Part shown: piece after piece, positions 1 to 12,667 of the stretch
Numbering within the stretch: the stretch's first letter is position 1
How the letters are laid out: each line of letters starts with the position of its first letter
Assembly: GCA_026315105.1 (NCBI GenBank)
Contig: CM048744.1
Coordinates: forward strand, 368,301,159 to 368,365,158
Source of the DNA: Locusta migratoria
Taxonomy: Eukaryota > Arthropoda > Insecta > Orthoptera > Acrididae
Length of the DNA: 64,000 nucleotides
Direction of reading: 5' to 3'
The notes under the pieces: model-generated
The model's input: the letters and a program-made list of their open reading frames with translations, nothing else
Database searches by the model: none
Told to the model about the DNA's origin: nothing
Made by a program: the position numbers and the translations under genes

Positions 1-1274
1 GTGGTTTCATAAAACGGAGACAACTATATTGTTTATTCGTTTTCGAACTGAGAGCAATTTTGTATATGATAAAGATATGCTCACTTTTCATAGCACGTGA
101 AAGTAGTGCTTACTATCATGACTCTGACAACACTTATGACAAATTAAAACACGGGTGTTCGGTTCCAGGTTCTGACAAACATTCTTACCCATTTTCGTCG
201 TCTACATAAAGACTTCTTGCACTGTTAAACTAGTTTTTAATCGCATCCTGTACAGAGATGAACTACCTACAAGGTAATTCGACCCATTCAGAAATTCGGC
301 AAATCAATCGCAATATCAGTAAAGCCCTTTCTACACTGGAAGTGAGAACTCACAAGATTACCCTTAATTTACCGGTTACGCAGTCCGCATACCGTGTAGA
401 TGCGCCCACTTGCACAAGATTTACGCATAAGATCGCTTGTAGACGGAATAGGATGGATCCTATTGTCACGCGAACGGGAAGTGCTTCACGAATGCGTAGA
501 CGACCGAGTGGGGAAACCCAGATGACGAATGAAACCAAGTCGCGAATTTATTTGAGAAATGTGTACTTGTCTCCTGCTCAGACGAACGTAGTTGTTCGAC
601 TCATATATATAAAGTCTGTCTCATGTGCAATCGTAAATATTTTAGGTGATGATACTATAAACGAATTGCAATTCAACATACTATGTGTACAATATTTATT
701 GAATACAGAGATACAGCTGTTAATATACTCATACAAACTTAGAGCAAATGTAAATGAAGACAGTTTCACTGATTTTTGCGTCGGATCTTGTAGAAAATCA
801 TAATACTACCTTCAAAACACAATTTTGTGTGTGTTCTACAAGTTCGTTTCCACTTATTTAACCGCTCATCTTCAGACTTTAAACGGAGTTAGAAAACCGG
901 TTATTTAAATATAAGTCAATAGGATAATCTACCAAGAAGCGACAAAAGAATAAGTCAAGATAACCAAATTTGCATTTACTTTAAGTTTGCTTAGGTTACA
1001 GACTAAGTTGTGTCTCTGTACCCAATAAAAGTTGGAAACACGTTATATAGCTTTTGTATTGCATTTCGTCTTATTACCATCTTGTAAAATATATGCTTTT
1101 TCTCCTGTAACATGCTGCAGTGAAATGTTTGTAATTAGTTACCATTATTTGAAGCTTTATTTCAATGAAATATATATAAGACTTTAATAGACACCTGAGC
1201 TTGTTCGTCATAATACATAGGCGCCTCAAACCGAGCAACCTGGAAGTATTTGATCGCCTTTTATAAACGAGAAC

Positions 1275-1427
1275 AAATGTGTGTTAAATTTACAAACTAC
1301 TTATGAACTAGCTTACACTAAGGACGGCACAAATATCCAGGCCCGAGGGGGGTTTCGAACCCCCGACCGTAGTGGCCGTGCAGACCGTGACTGACGCGCC
1401 TCAGTCCCCTCGGCCACCGCGACCGGC
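1275..1427 (-). repeat. tRNA-derived SINE, copy 1
   Basis: Read on the minus strand, the unit starts with a Leu/Ser-tRNA-like head. It has an A-box-like GGTGGCCGAG and a B-box GGTTCGAAACC. A tRNA-unrelated tail follows, containing GTTCATAAGTAGTTTGTAA-like sequence. The same tail follows a different but related head at 29866-30043. That shared head-plus-tail order is what supports a SINE family and not an isolated tRNA pseudogene. Pol III promoter function is inferred from the boxes only. Confidence 0.75.
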
Positions 1428-1902
1428 TAAACGAGAATGTTTACACGTTTGAGCAACTTAGTTTCGCATGAACTGCACGAAAACAAATACAGTTTCATAT
1501 TGGCAGTCTAAGTCACAAATAAATGTTTTACTCATTACAATAATCACAATTATCTTGGCAGTCTCCAAAAGTGAGCTTCACTCGGCTACTCATTTGCTCT
1601 TAAGTTGACAAGAGACGAAGTAGACACGTTTCTCTGTAGAACGATGGTCTGTCGCAAGGAGCGTTGCAGATAACGACTTTCTTGTGCGTGTCGCACGTCT
1701 CGTATAGAAGGGGCTTGACATTTTGCTTCTCAAACATCATCGCTCCGAAACAACTAGTTAGTTAACGCGACTGAGACGCCTGTTCCTAACTTACGCCTTC
1801 TGAAATTTTTACCAACATTAATGCACTTTACTTTCGTATTTGAGGTCGGCAAGAGAAATAACAGCTTTATTGAGTACACTATGGTACAACACGAATTCCT
1901 TA

Positions 1903-1938
1903 AAACTAATCCGGCTAGTGAAACTAATCCGGCTAGTG
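1903..1938. repeat. 18-bp tandem duplication
   Basis: The unit AAACTAATCCGGCTAGTG occurs twice, back to back and perfectly identical. No function is apparent. Confidence 0.85.
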
Positions 1939-3423
1939 TTCCGAAAACGGTGTGACGGGTGTGTAACAAACCAATGATTTTTTTTTTAAGAGAACGATAG
2001 AACTTTGACAATCCGCAACGTCGGAGAGTCTCAGATTGCTTAAGTTACTGCATGGAAAGGACGAGAAAGTGTTTTTACTTTTGTAAAAGAGCCACCTCGG
2101 CATTTGGCTTAAGGTATTGAAGAAGACCTAGGTGAGAAATATGGGCGCGGAATTGAATCTAGCTCCCCACGAAAGTGAGTTCACTATTTTAATTGACACC
2201 TTGCTCAACTGAATAAGTATTAGTGATTAGGTCAAAGTTATCCTGCAATGGCCAAATCGATGAAAGTAATACTTCTCGTAAAGTACTGGAAGTAGGAAGA
2301 GTAGAAATGTTAATTACACCGGTATAGCCAACAAGATTTTAAAGCCGAAATCCATTGTAAGTGATTACATGCCTCTATATACTGCAGTAAAATATTAGAA
2401 GCCGTTTTACGTAAACGGTTCCAATATCAGGAGATATGCGATTTTTTCTCTCTCGTAAATTTCAGAATACGAAGTCATATTCCACATATTCTAAATTTCA
2501 CTTGAACCTGAATATTAAAAATAAGGTGTACAAAATTTCCCTGTTGAGGGTGCAAGGATATTTCGATAAATAAAAACGACTATGAATGTGATAACCAACA
2601 GAAAATAATAATAGTCATCAGTATATTTCAAATATAATTCCTAAGAGTTCAAAACACACCGAGCAAGAGTGGTGCCAGGTGGGGTGATAAGTTATATCAC
2701 CACACAAAGAGAGAGAGATTCTGCACGCTTCCGCAATTATTATATGGCCGGCGGATAATACACATAAGAGAGTATAAAACAAGGACATATAATCTATTAT
2801 CATCTTGAAAATGTTTTTGATTGTGTGTTCTGAACAGTTTGAAGCTGTATACAATGCATCTTCCACAGCTAACTGAAATGCTAACAACTCCACCGTTGTC
2901 TTATTAATCTTTTTTTAATAACACCAATTATATTTTTAAGCCACGGTATTCTTAAATTAGTTATGAATCGTGTTGCCTTCCTTTGCCCTGGCCATTATCT
3001 ATAGATGGTTTTTTAGTTCTGCTACAGTAGTTTACAGCAGAAATGTGTCGATACGTGCGCACTTTTTCGTACGCACTGCAAATCTTATTTTTAAGCTATT
3101 TTTCTCACTTGTGATGGGCAGTTTATTCCAGTATTTATCTGCTCGTTTACTAACTAGCCCCACAAAAACAAGAATAACATTTAATTTTCCTTATACATTC
3201 CGTGTCTTTCCTAGGTCTTACCCCTCTTTATCAATTGCTTATAACTCCTTTGTTTACATATATTCTATGTCTTCGATTGTCTAGCAAGTCTCTTGTGTCT
3301 AAGTATACTTCTTCCAAAATGATTCTTTTTAGACTAGATTTCTGATCTAAGACAAAGTATCTACAGTGTTTCTTCGGTCAGTATCTTACAGTAGTGGAAG
3401 GCTAGTCAAGTAGATTGAGCTTG

Positions 3424-3513
3424 TGCCAGAACCGGGATTCGAACCTAGGACCTCTGCTTTTCGCGAGCTGTTACTGAAAATGTCCACTTTGCTCCTATCT
3501 TGAGCGACTCTAG
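3424..3513 (-). repeat. tRNA-like repeat (diverged SINE head)
   Basis: On the minus strand the order is a GCTCAAGATAGGAGC segment resembling a tRNA D-arm, a CTCGCGAAAAGCAGAGGTCC segment, and a B-box GGTTCGAATCC followed by CGGTTCTGGCAC. This resembles the tRNA-derived heads of insect SINEs. The arms no longer pair well, so a functional tRNA is unlikely. The boundaries of any tail are not visible. Confidence 0.5.
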
Positions 3514-5073
3514 TACGCAATTAGAGTGCATAGGATGCCATTAGAAATTTCATTCATAAACGTAAGCCCTTTTCGAAGGCGAACATACATGTAACCAGCA
3601 AACAACATATCTGATAGCGTACAATTTTTGAAGCAAAACTGGTTCAGAAACACGACATAGGCCTGTTCCTTTATGAATTAGATCTATTAGGCTTCGGCAA
3701 TAAGCACTGAACAGCGTATCATCTAAGTATACTGTTAGTACGACTATGAGGCGGCGTGAGCATAGGCCTACATATAAAATCAACAAGTTGTATTTGGCCT
3801 ACAATTTGAAACAAAATATGCCTGTTAACGTACAGCTGAAAAGGCGTATCAACTTACTGTAAAGTAATGTTGTGATTAGTATATAAAATCACTGTAAAAA
3901 ATAAAGTGTCCTGACATGATGTCACTTCAGCAACAAAAACAATGTGGCCTCTAGGACATAGGTCGACAATGGAAGCGTGTGCGGAACACCAAGAAGAGCG
4001 ACCTGAGTGCTAGGGAATTAGAACTTTACTTTTCTATCACTTCTTAATTGTTCGATGGATTGTAGCCTATTGTTTTGAAAGCAAATACACATTAACCTAG
4101 GGACACACGAATTTGAAGACATTTAGCACATAATTCATCTTAGCAACCAAGTACTACACAGATACTAAGCTTCAAATTAGACTCAAAATCAACTACAAAA
4201 TAAACAGTGATAAATCTAGTTTCTATCAATTTCTGATGATCTTGAGCACCCTGTCATTTGTACTTAGATTACTAGCAAACACATCTACAAACATCTACAG
4301 AATGGGATCATGATTCTTGAGTATGTTCCGTTGATGATTCACCTAAATTACACTTAGGTATATAATATCGCCTAAAAAGTAAGTTTTTTTATGTTTTGAA
4401 GAAACTTTACGAATTTGTCCTATATGCATTTACATTATAAATACAAATTATGACGCAGTTAATAAAGGGCCATATACTAATTATCATTAGTTTAAAACAA
4501 AGCCCAGAAAGAATAATATTTTAAATTAAACTCACCGAAGTGGGTGTTGAGCTACAACTGTTGGCGCTTGGAGACCTTTGCACAGTAACAAGAGCCATAA
4601 CACTTTTACTCACAACACACGTTTGTATTAATGTTCGTTTCACTTTCCTCTTAGGCTGTAATGCACGTTTTTTATTTCAGCCACACATATTTTTAGATAA
4701 ATTTCAAACACACACAACACCCGTGAAGCCATTTTCGTTTTCCTGTACAAAATCGACGGGCGACAGATGTCTTTGCGCATGTGTGTTGTTTATATGAGAA
4801 TTTTATGTCTATGTCAGGTTGCTTCTAAAGCCGATTTGATTCAGTTTGTTATTTTGGCGGTTGACTATGACACTCAGTCAAAAACTTAAGGAGTTTAAAA
4901 CCTCCGCTGCAGAAGGGAAAATTGATGAACATTACCTTTTTCGAACGTGTAACGAAATTTCTCATAGACAGTGAAAACAAAAGACATGAGACGATTCGAC
5001 AGGTGACTAGTGTTGTGAAGCGTGTGGTTGTGGTTGGTGTAGGATATTTGGAAGTTCAAATCCCAGCTTAGTG

Positions 5074-5204
5074 ATGTCGAAGATATTTACACCAACAAAT
5101 CAGATTCGTCTTACAAATGTGGCAGTAGTACGCATGAAGAAAGGAGGGAAACGATTTGAAATTGCATGTTACCGAAATAAGGTTGTGTCTTGGAGAGATA
5201 ACAT
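5074..5204 (+). CDS. SBDS: SBDS ribosome maturation factor, exon 1
   Basis: This is the first coding exon (residues 1-43 plus two bases of codon 44) of the Shwachman-Bodian-Diamond protein. In the known family, SBDS works with the GTPase EFL1 to release eIF6 from late 60S subunits in the cytoplasm. The ATG at 5074 opens MSKIFTPTNQIRLTN, closely matching the conserved start of the N-terminal FYSH domain. The reading continues through FEIACYRNKVVSW and stops at donor GTGAGT (5205). Joining to 29467 gives WRDNIEKDIDEVLQ, as expected for the family. The start is chosen by homology and because it opens the conserved N-terminus. The following intron is about 24.3 kb. Confidence 0.95.
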
Positions 5205-5659
5205 GTGAGTAAACTGGTATTTTAAGGTTATGGTCTTTGTTCAGCAAAAAGTGTATTTCGTAGAAAACAGAAAGATACCCTACACCTAACTCTATACTCT
5301 GCTCTTTAATATTCGCCCCACTTTGTCGTTTCTAATGTATATGTAGTGTTTAAATGTGTGGTCATCACCAGATTGAACCCTTTGTTTCACAACATTGTGT
5401 ATACTGTACTGTATGGGGTGCAACCGACAATTTACACCCAAGATAAAGTTATGTGAGAGGCCAATATGTGGCACAACTTACTCTTTTATTGGAATTTGAG
5501 ATGTACATTTCATTTGCCAAAGTTTTAATGATTAAAGTGATTAAGGCCTAAGTAACGGTGTGTTTAAGAATAGAAAATACATGAAATGGAAGCTGACTGT
5601 TTACAAAATTAAGTACTACCTTACTTCTATTTTGTTGAAAGAACACATTCTAAGTTGTC

Positions 5660-5698
<39 letters not shown>

Positions 5699-6189
5699 AC
5701 TTTCGTTGTGGCAGCTGTAATTGCCCCCTCCACCCCCTTAAATATGTACGACCTCACTTTGTCTCAATTTACGTTATCATCATTGATTTTACTTCCACTT
5801 TATTTATTTATACAAAATCTGCAACACGAAGTATTTGGTACTCTTATTGTTACTTGGGTGATTTCATCTAAATGTTTAGATTGCCTTTCATTTGGTATGT
5901 AACTTGATGGTATTTAAAAATTATAAAATAAAATTTCTAGAAGCAGTCACATTTTTGGGGGGAGGGGAGGGGAGGGAAGGGAAGGGAAGGGAAGAACTCA
6001 ACCATTTCCTTGCTCTGTACTTAACATTCCAAAGCTAAATGTTGGGATCATAATGACATTTATTTTATGTTTCAAAATTTTCAAAGTTCCAGTGTTTTGG
6101 GGGAAAAAAAGGAAAGAAAACTTCAATAGAGGTTCTACATTAAGAAATCCCCAACACATACTTCATGACCTTTATGAACAACTGTGTGT
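5205..6189 (+). other. Intron 1, proximal part: simple repeats only
   Basis: After the SBDS donor there is no recognisable element for about 1 kb. Present are a (TTA)n run at 5660-5697, which creates a spurious poly-Tyr ORF, and a purine tract of GGGAA-type repeats at 5957-5993. Confidence 0.7.
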
Positions 6190-6740
6190 GTCATAACATG
6201 TTCCACCCCAGGGGGTCAGCATTCACAAGCTAAGTACAGTCTTGGCAAACGTGGGTCCCTGTGCTGAAGACTTATAAGTGCACCGGTCCTCTGACACTGC
6301 AATCTCTGTATACGCTTTGCAGCGACCACCTTGTGGCGCATCAGAGGAATATTGTGTGGGGCTCTTGGCTTGACCACCTGGGCTGCGAGGAGAAAAATAA
6401 ACCTCAATCCCTAGGGGTGTTAGGTGCTAATGGGATGAATGGCTGTCAAGTTGGAACAGTCCCTAGTGGTCAACCTCTGGGATACTGCTGTACCTCAATT
6501 ATATAGGGCCAATCCATACATGCAGGGCTCTATCTGGGTGGATGTTTAGTTCTCTAGGTACTCATTGGACTGAGGTGGATCCTTCAAATTTTTCTTTTTC
6601 ATCTCTTAGTGGGATTGGTGTACCAATAGAGGGCACTAACACCCAACCACATGAGAGGGCTCAGTTAGTCAATCCGGTAAAATTTTACTACGCTTCTCGC
6701 CGGACTCCAGTGCTTATGTTGGCGACAGGTGAACAATGAA
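6190..6740 (+). mobile_element. I-like LINE, isolated 5'-UTR fragment
   Basis: The segment begins with CAGGGGGTCAGCATTCACAAG. It later carries GGGCTCTATCTGGGTGGATG and a nearby TTTAGTTCTCTAGG. The same ordered blocks occur in the leader of LINE-B at 34868-35290 (for example GGGGCTCAGCATT and GGGCTCTGCCTGGGTGGACC). It has leader sequence but no ORF1 or ORF2 downstream, so it is a fragment with the body lost. No target-site duplication was found. Confidence 0.7.
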
Positions 6741-8379
6741 GTGTAGAATTGCTTTAATATTTACCTATCATGAGCTACAGAGTAAGTGTTATTGCTGCTC
6801 ATTTCACTTGCAGCAAAATTAATACTCTACCTGCTCTATGGCTGACAGGTTCTTGTATGCACCCTTGTGCGTTCAGAATTGTTTTTTTTTTAATTGAAGT
6901 TGTCAGTTGGTCATCCGCCATTAAACAATTGTGCCAACATAACCTCTGGAGCCTGGCGAGAAGCGTTGTACAATTTAACCAGTCAATTCTACTGCTTTGA
7001 GATCTCAGAAAAGAAAGTTTGGGCATAGGTTACAGAACATAGGATGTATTCATAGTTATGAAAAGGGGTACTTTCGAAAAACTGTCTCCTTTTTACACTC
7101 AATTGCTGGCAATCGTTAAAGTGCTTGCAAAATGAATCACTGTTGGTTGAAACATCTAGGCTACTTTCCAACAGGCAGCGAACCTTCAGAAAGCCACATG
7201 CCTGCGAGAATAACCCATTGAGACAGAGTTGCATAGCACTCTGAACTATAGTAAAAGTGTAGTAATTTGCAGGAATGTGGTAGACATTACAGCCAAAGTA
7301 CTGAAGGCATTATTGGTGTCCAGAATATTATGAAAAGTATGGATGGGTCATTAATAAGCCTAAATGCTGTCATTCTCGCCTTCAGTACTGTACACTGAAA
7401 TGTTAAATTTTACTTACATTGTTCGCAACAGATGGAATGGTTGGAAATGAGGTGACCAATGATGGAGCTCATGGAGGCAGCCAAACTGGGCATAATTTTA
7501 AGATGCGATTCCACATGTCTCCTTTGACCCATGATGTCATACACATGTCGGAAAACCTGTATTTCATAGTCAACTGCAAATAATCAATGTTTCAATTAAT
7601 TAGTGTTTTTAATAAAATCACTGGGTTTGTTAAAATTTGGTAGAAGCATATCACAGTTACCTGTTGAGTTAACACTCAGCAATTTAGGTTGTACTCTTGG
7701 TTCCTGCCTAACCACAGTCTTTAAAGTTATGACATATTTGTAAGAAATATTAAAAGTACTTTTCTCAATCAAAATACACACACAGTCTAGCTTGTCAAAA
7801 GTACTTTGTCTACTATACAACACACCAATGTCATGGGTCAAAGTCAACAGGTGGAATCACGTCTTGTAAATGACTCGCCATTCTGAATTCAGCTGGGTTT
7901 CATTATTATATGAAAAAGTAATTGTAGGAAACAAAAGGATGTAAAAGAAAGTTCAATGTATTCCCTCCTCCATGCCTTAAATGAATGTCAACATGGTTAT
8001 GTTTTATGTAAGACGACGGCGGTGTAGTTGATAATGAAATGTTTCATCTGTGATGATCATTGATTTACTAACCGAACAACAACAACAACAACTCATCAAC
8101 CATAGAGAAGGAATAGCATTATTTTTTCACTTTATGGTCAACAGAAAGCATTACGTCCCTTATTCTATGAGTTAAGTAAAATTTTATGTAAGGGGACATT
8201 AATACTTTGTGTTTACTTTGAAGTAAATGATTAATACTGTTCCTGATCTATGGTTGACAGGATCTTGTATGTATCCTTGTCTGATCACTAAATTAATTAT
8301 CTTCATAAACGGTACATGAAATGTCAAACAACAAAATCCATTTGTTTACTTCTCATAAGAAACCAGCAAATGACGTTGG
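6741..8379 (+). other. Intronic stretch without a recognised gene
   Basis: No coding region is supportable. A short dispersed repeat of about 40 bp (core CTATGGTTGACAGG then CTTGTATGTA-like) appears at 6823-6862 and again at 8235-8278. A third copy lies at 55413-55455, inside the large hAT element. An (AAC)n run lies near 8079-8093. Confidence 0.6.
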
Positions 8380-9074
8380 ATACCGCTTACTATCACAGGA
8401 TTCCCCCCAGGAGGCCCACAGATCTTTTGTGGGTACGTGTGTGGTGCGCACTGGTTCCCAAACCATTCCAGCCTTTATTCTTACTTTGCTGGGCTGCATT
8501 ATTTCCGCAGCTCCTCTCTTCCCCATCCTAATTCCTCCCCATCACTCTCATCTCCCCCTCTCTAGGTGGTTTCGTTCATAACGGCATGGCTATTCCTATG
8601 GTTCCGATGGTGGTTGTAGCAGTTTTGTTCTTCGTCGTTTTCCCTCTGTTTTTGGCACAGTTTGGTCCCCCTTGGGGTTTGCCCTCCACAAAAATTCACA
8701 ATTACCAGTGTGAGCCATTTGGGGAAGAACTCCCAACCTAGACCCTATGGCATGGATACCAATCATTTACCATTTCCTTTTTTGCCATAGACCCTCCCCC
8801 ACTATCCCCAGCACATATAGCCAGTCCGTGTAGGGGGCTGTTATGGCTGAGCCCTCTGACAACACAGGGATCACACTGCTGGTACCAGAGCTGCAACCTC
8901 CCCGTGCAGGCCAAGGAGTCGATACCCGTTATTGTGTGGTGTTAGGGCTCCCGGCAATGGCCATCATGCCAGGTGGCATTTGCGGTTGCACCCACGGGGA
9001 GAGCCCCTGATTGGAGTGGGTAGTACCAGTACAGACGTTTCGCACGATGAAACATGTCAAATTAGATAAAGGTC

Positions 9075-10413
9075 GTGATACGGCCGTCTCAGAAGGCAGG
9101 AAGAACAGGTATAATGCTACTAGCTACGCCAAGAGGACCTTCTCCTCTCTGTCTACCCCCTGGGAAGGGGGGCCAGGTTCGTCGGCTAGGGGTGAAACCC
9201 TTTCCACGTTACCTGGTCTATACCAGGACGGATGGAGGGACATTCACCGCCACCAAACCATTGTTGGTCGAACATATAGAGGATAAGTTTAGGGAAGTTG
9301 AAACAATGAGCAAGATGTGCACTGGATCACTGCTCATTAAAACAGTCTCTATTCCACAATCTGCAATTCCATGTGCCTGCGACCATCTTGATGACGTTCC
9401 ATTGTCAGTAAATCCCCATCAGTTGTTAAACATCGTGCAGGGAGTTATCTTCCACCGTGACCTCCTCCTCCAAACTTATGAGGAACTCCAGCCCAATCTC
9501 GAAGAGCGAGGTGTTCATTTTGTTCACCGTGTGCAGCGAGGCCCTAAGGATCATCATGTGGATACTGGCTCATTTATCTTGGCTTCAAGGGGGATACTCT
9601 CCCAGAGAAGGTCAAGGTAATGATCTATCATTGTGATGTAAAGCCATATGTTCCACCTCCCATGCCATGCTTCCGATGTATGCGGCTTGGACATATGTCT
9701 TCTTGTTGCACAGCGGTCCCTGTATGTGGTGAATGTGGACTTCCACTCCATGAGGGGAACCCCTGTGTTCCACCTCCCGTATGCGTTAACTATCACGAGC
9801 ACCACTCTCCTCGCTCTCCAGATTGCCCTGTCTGTAAAAAGGAGAAGAGGATTCAAGAGTACAAGTCTCTTGACCGCCTTACATACCAGGAGGTCCACCG
9901 AAAATTTGAGTGTCTGCACCCTGTGAAATTATCTACAAGTTATGCCTTGGTTACATCCTTTACACCTCCCCCTTCCTCATCCCATTCCCACCCTATTATT
10001 CCCCCTCCTGCACCTCCCTTGCTCCCCTCTCAGCATCCCTCTTCTTCTTCCCGGCCAGAGAAGTGGTCCCCTTCTCGGCACTTGCTGGTGAAGTTGCTCC
10101 TCCCAGGGTTCCTCTTCCCTGCGTCCACCGGGTAGGAGGTCCTCTGCCTCAAGCCGGCATCCGGACATCCAGTCCGATAACGCCAAGGTCGCCCGATCCT
10201 CGTCAGTGCCAGACCTTTCTGACACCAGTTCTCTCTGTCCTTTCCGTCCCGCAAAAAAAGAAGCAAAAGTCACAGAACAAGGCCCCTTTGGTACTCCTGG
10301 AGGCATCACCTTTGTCCTCACAGCCAAATAACCACACTGAACTTGGGTCTGATCCCCTGTTCATGGATGTCGTTCCTCCTTCGTTGCTGACGGACGTTGA
10401 CCCAGCTTCGTGA
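9075..10413 (+). pseudogene. LINE-A ORF1 (gag-like, CCHC zinc knuckles), frameshifted
   Basis: ORF1 encodes the RNA-binding chaperone of the retrotransposition particle. The reading occupies three frames: 9075-9620, then 9620-10135, then 9910-10413. There is therefore a frameshift near 9610 and another near 9910-10000. The middle part carries CFRCMRLGHMSSCC (C-x2-C-x4-H-x4-C), then a second CGECG...C cluster and a third C/H cluster ending SPDC, the usual knuckle array. LINE-B ORF1 has the same order (CFQCWNFGHMSSRC, then a CRDC cluster). The C-terminal third is Pro/Ser-rich. It ends in TGA at 10411, immediately before ORF2. Confidence 0.8.
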
Positions 10414-11100
10414 CATGGATCAGTCCGTTCGCCTTCCATGTGGATCCTCGATCTGTTCACATCCAATGGAACTGTAACGGCTACTACTGTCGCCTCCTGG
10501 AGTTGAAACACCTTATTGCCTCTTACTCAGCAGCTTATGTTATTTTGCAGGAATCACATTTCACTGATGGCCATTTACCAACACTCCGTGGGTTCCATGC
10601 TTTCTGTAGGAATCGTGTTTGCCCCCTACAAGCATCTGGTGGAGTCTGCAACCTGGTTCATACGGACCTTGTTAGTTCATGGATCCCTCTCCATACCACA
10701 CTGGAAGTGGTTGCTGTTAGGGTCCACTTACATACTCCATTAACAGTTTGTAATCTGTATCTCCCTCCTGACAGGCCATCTACATCTGCTGCCCTCACAG
10801 CACTCCTTCAGCAACTCCCTCCTCCCTTCCTCATTCTTGGGGACTTCAATGCCCATCATCTTTCATGGGGCAGTGCTTATACAACTAGTCGGGGCTGCCT
10901 CGTTGACCAATTCATTGCCGATCACGACGTGTGCCTTCTCAATGATGGCTCCCCAACCCATTTTAGTGCTGGTCACAGCACTTTTTATTCCATTGACCTG
11001 TCACTCACTATTCCCCCCTTTTCCCTTTATTTCGTTGGTCATGGCATGACGACCTTTCCGATTGTGACCACTTTCTGTTGATTCTTACACTCCCCTCACA
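10410..11100 (+). pseudogene. LINE-A ORF2, AP endonuclease domain
   Basis: This domain nicks the target DNA. Visible family motifs in order are IQWNCNGYY near the N-terminus, LQESHF (catalytic Glu region), ILGDFNAHH (Asp/Asn pair) and FYSIDLSLT. The final SDCDH block, holding the catalytic His, is only reachable after a frameshift near 11040. One frame stays open for 224 codons, the longest intact piece of this element. Confidence 0.8.
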
Positions 11101-11342
11101 CTGTACGAGAGACAGGATACCTCGTTGGGTTTTCTACCATTCTGATTGGCCTTTGTGTATATCACAGGTGGTTTTCACACCATCCCCGTCCCCTGTATAG
11201 GTGATGTCATCAGTGATATGTCTAATGCAATTACTCGAGCTGCTAACATTGCTGCCCCCAGTCGACAGGCCCTCCTCACCGACACCGAGTTCCGCGGTGG
11301 AACGCAACCATTGCTTCGGCGATTTGTGAGTGCTGTCGAGCC

Positions 11343-12186
11343 TTGCAACATTTTAAGTGCCACCCGTCCCGTGCTGCCCTTGTCAACTTTAAATGCCATC
11401 ATGTCAAGGCTTGTTATATAATCAAACAGAGCAAGCGGGTGTGCTGGAAGCGTTTTCTCTCCTCCTTGGAATCTTCTGCACCCTTTTTCCGGGTGTGTGC
11501 CATGCTCTGCTCCACCCAAGGTTGCCAGTGGCAGTCTTCAATCCCTGGACTTGCCTTACCAGATGGGGTCTGTACTGAGCCATCAGTTCTCACAGAGCGT
11601 ATTGTGGTTCACTTTGCGAAGGCATTGGCGACGGCTTCCTACCTGGTGGCTTTTCTTCTCAAGAAACAACAGGCTGAAGCCTCAAATTTATGCTTCACCA
11701 CTCACCAGGAGGAACCTTATAACAAACCCTTCACAGAATGGGATTTACATCTGGCCCTTTCCTCTTCTCATGATTCTGCACCTGAGCCTGATTCCATCCA
11801 TAATAAACTTCAGAAACATCTCAGCCCCCACAACGGCAATATCTTCTCCAGGTATTTAACCACATTTGGCTCCAAGGGCTTTTTCCCTCACAGTGGAGGC
11901 ACAGTATAGTGGTTCCTGTTATTAAGCCTGATAAGGATCCATCATCCCTGGACAGTTACCAGCCGATTAGCCTGACAAATGTGCCAGGTAAACTGCTCGA
12001 ATGGATGGTTGCCCGCAGACTATGCTGGGTACTCGAGTCACGTGGACTTCTGTCACCTTATCAGTATGGGTTCTGGGAGGGCAGGTCTACTATTGACCAT
12101 CTACTTTGACTGGAAACAGCAATCAGAAAGGCCTTCTCAAAATGTCAACATCTTGTTGCTGTTTTCTTTGATTCAGGAAAGCATAT
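11343..12186 (+). pseudogene. LINE-A ORF2, linker and reverse transcriptase fingers
   Basis: The linker is scattered over frames. The reverse transcriptase then begins with VIKPDKDPSSLDSYQPISLT, continuing into KLLEWMVARRL and YQYGFWEGRSTIDHLL at 11909-12109. A stop follows, and reading into VAVFFDSGKHI marks the palm motif A region (normally FFDxxKAYD). That motif is cut at 12186 by the inserted element described separately and resumes at 12663 with YDTAW. Confidence 0.8.
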
Positions 12187-12667
12187 TTTTGTGTCCCAGC
12201 CTCGTCGCCGCTTTTGTGTCTCGTTTCTGTCGTAGGTGTCAGTGGCCGAGTAGAAAAGTACCGTCACAGGAATAAAGGATGCACGCTTGTGGAGGTACGA
12301 AGGTGAGCAGCCAGTGGGACAGCAGAAACTAGAAACACTAGAGTAAATTAGAACGAGATATATATTTCACAGAGACTTAGTAATACTTAACTTTTACATA
12401 GTTCTTGACTGCAGACTGCTGATACATAGATTAGATAGAGGCCTGCCTAGTGCCTATCCAATAGCCAAGTTTTCACTGGTGCCTATCTGATTGCCAAGTG
12501 TTAACTGGTTCCTATCTCAGTCCCAAGTGAACGATGTCGTTCAGTGGTGGCCACGAGCGGAGTTGTAGCAGAGGGCGCTCGTGGCTGATGTCGTAAGAAC
12601 ACCGCGCCATGCGTGCATGGCGAAAGTAGGTGGCGCGCAATTTAGACTTGTGCGACATCACACATAT
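12182..12667. mobile_element. 476-bp insertion in LINE-A with CATAT target duplication (solo-LTR candidate)
   Basis: The LINE-A reading runs FFDSGKHI up to 12186 and resumes with YDTAWRRHIL from 12663. The five bases CATAT flank the foreign block on both sides (12182-12186 and 12663-12667), the mark of a 5-bp target duplication. The block is non-coding. It ends in TGTG...CACA-type sequence a few bases inside the left edge and at the right edge, which suggests a solo LTR. Three 29-bp direct repeats (12450-12536) lie inside and resemble LTR enhancer repeats. The left terminus has three extra T bases, so the LTR call is tentative. Confidence 0.7.
12450..12536. repeat. Three 29-bp tandem repeats
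   Basis: Units start at 12450, 12479 and 12508 with an exact 29-bp period. Each has the form GTKCCTATC...CAAGT...ACTG, with the third partly diverged. They lie inside the 476-bp insertion. Confidence 0.85.

Larger units (their letters stand above)
1..5073. other. 5' flank of SBDS; no recognisable gene
   Basis: This stretch is AT-rich and has no ORF I can assign to a family. The longest ORF (258-803, plus, 181 codons) shows no domain, signal peptide or family resemblance that I recognise, and I treat it as probably chance. Two tRNA-derived repeats (1275-1427 and 3424-3513, both minus) and an 18-bp perfect tandem duplication (1903-1938) are the only structured items. The SBDS promoter must lie near the 3' end of this interval, but I see no convincing TATA box or initiator and did not call one. 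Confidence 0.6.

Noticed and set aside
258..803. 181-codon ORF upstream of SBDS
   Set aside because: No family resemblance, no splice or codon-use support, and its length is within chance for a 64-kb window; not annotated as a gene.
5560..5871. ORF with a poly-Tyr run
   Set aside because: The run is the (TTA)n repeat and the rest shows no domain.
8316..8581. Overlapping ORFs with hydrophobic stretches before LINE-A
   Set aside because: They fall in the likely LINE-A leader and have no recognisable domain.
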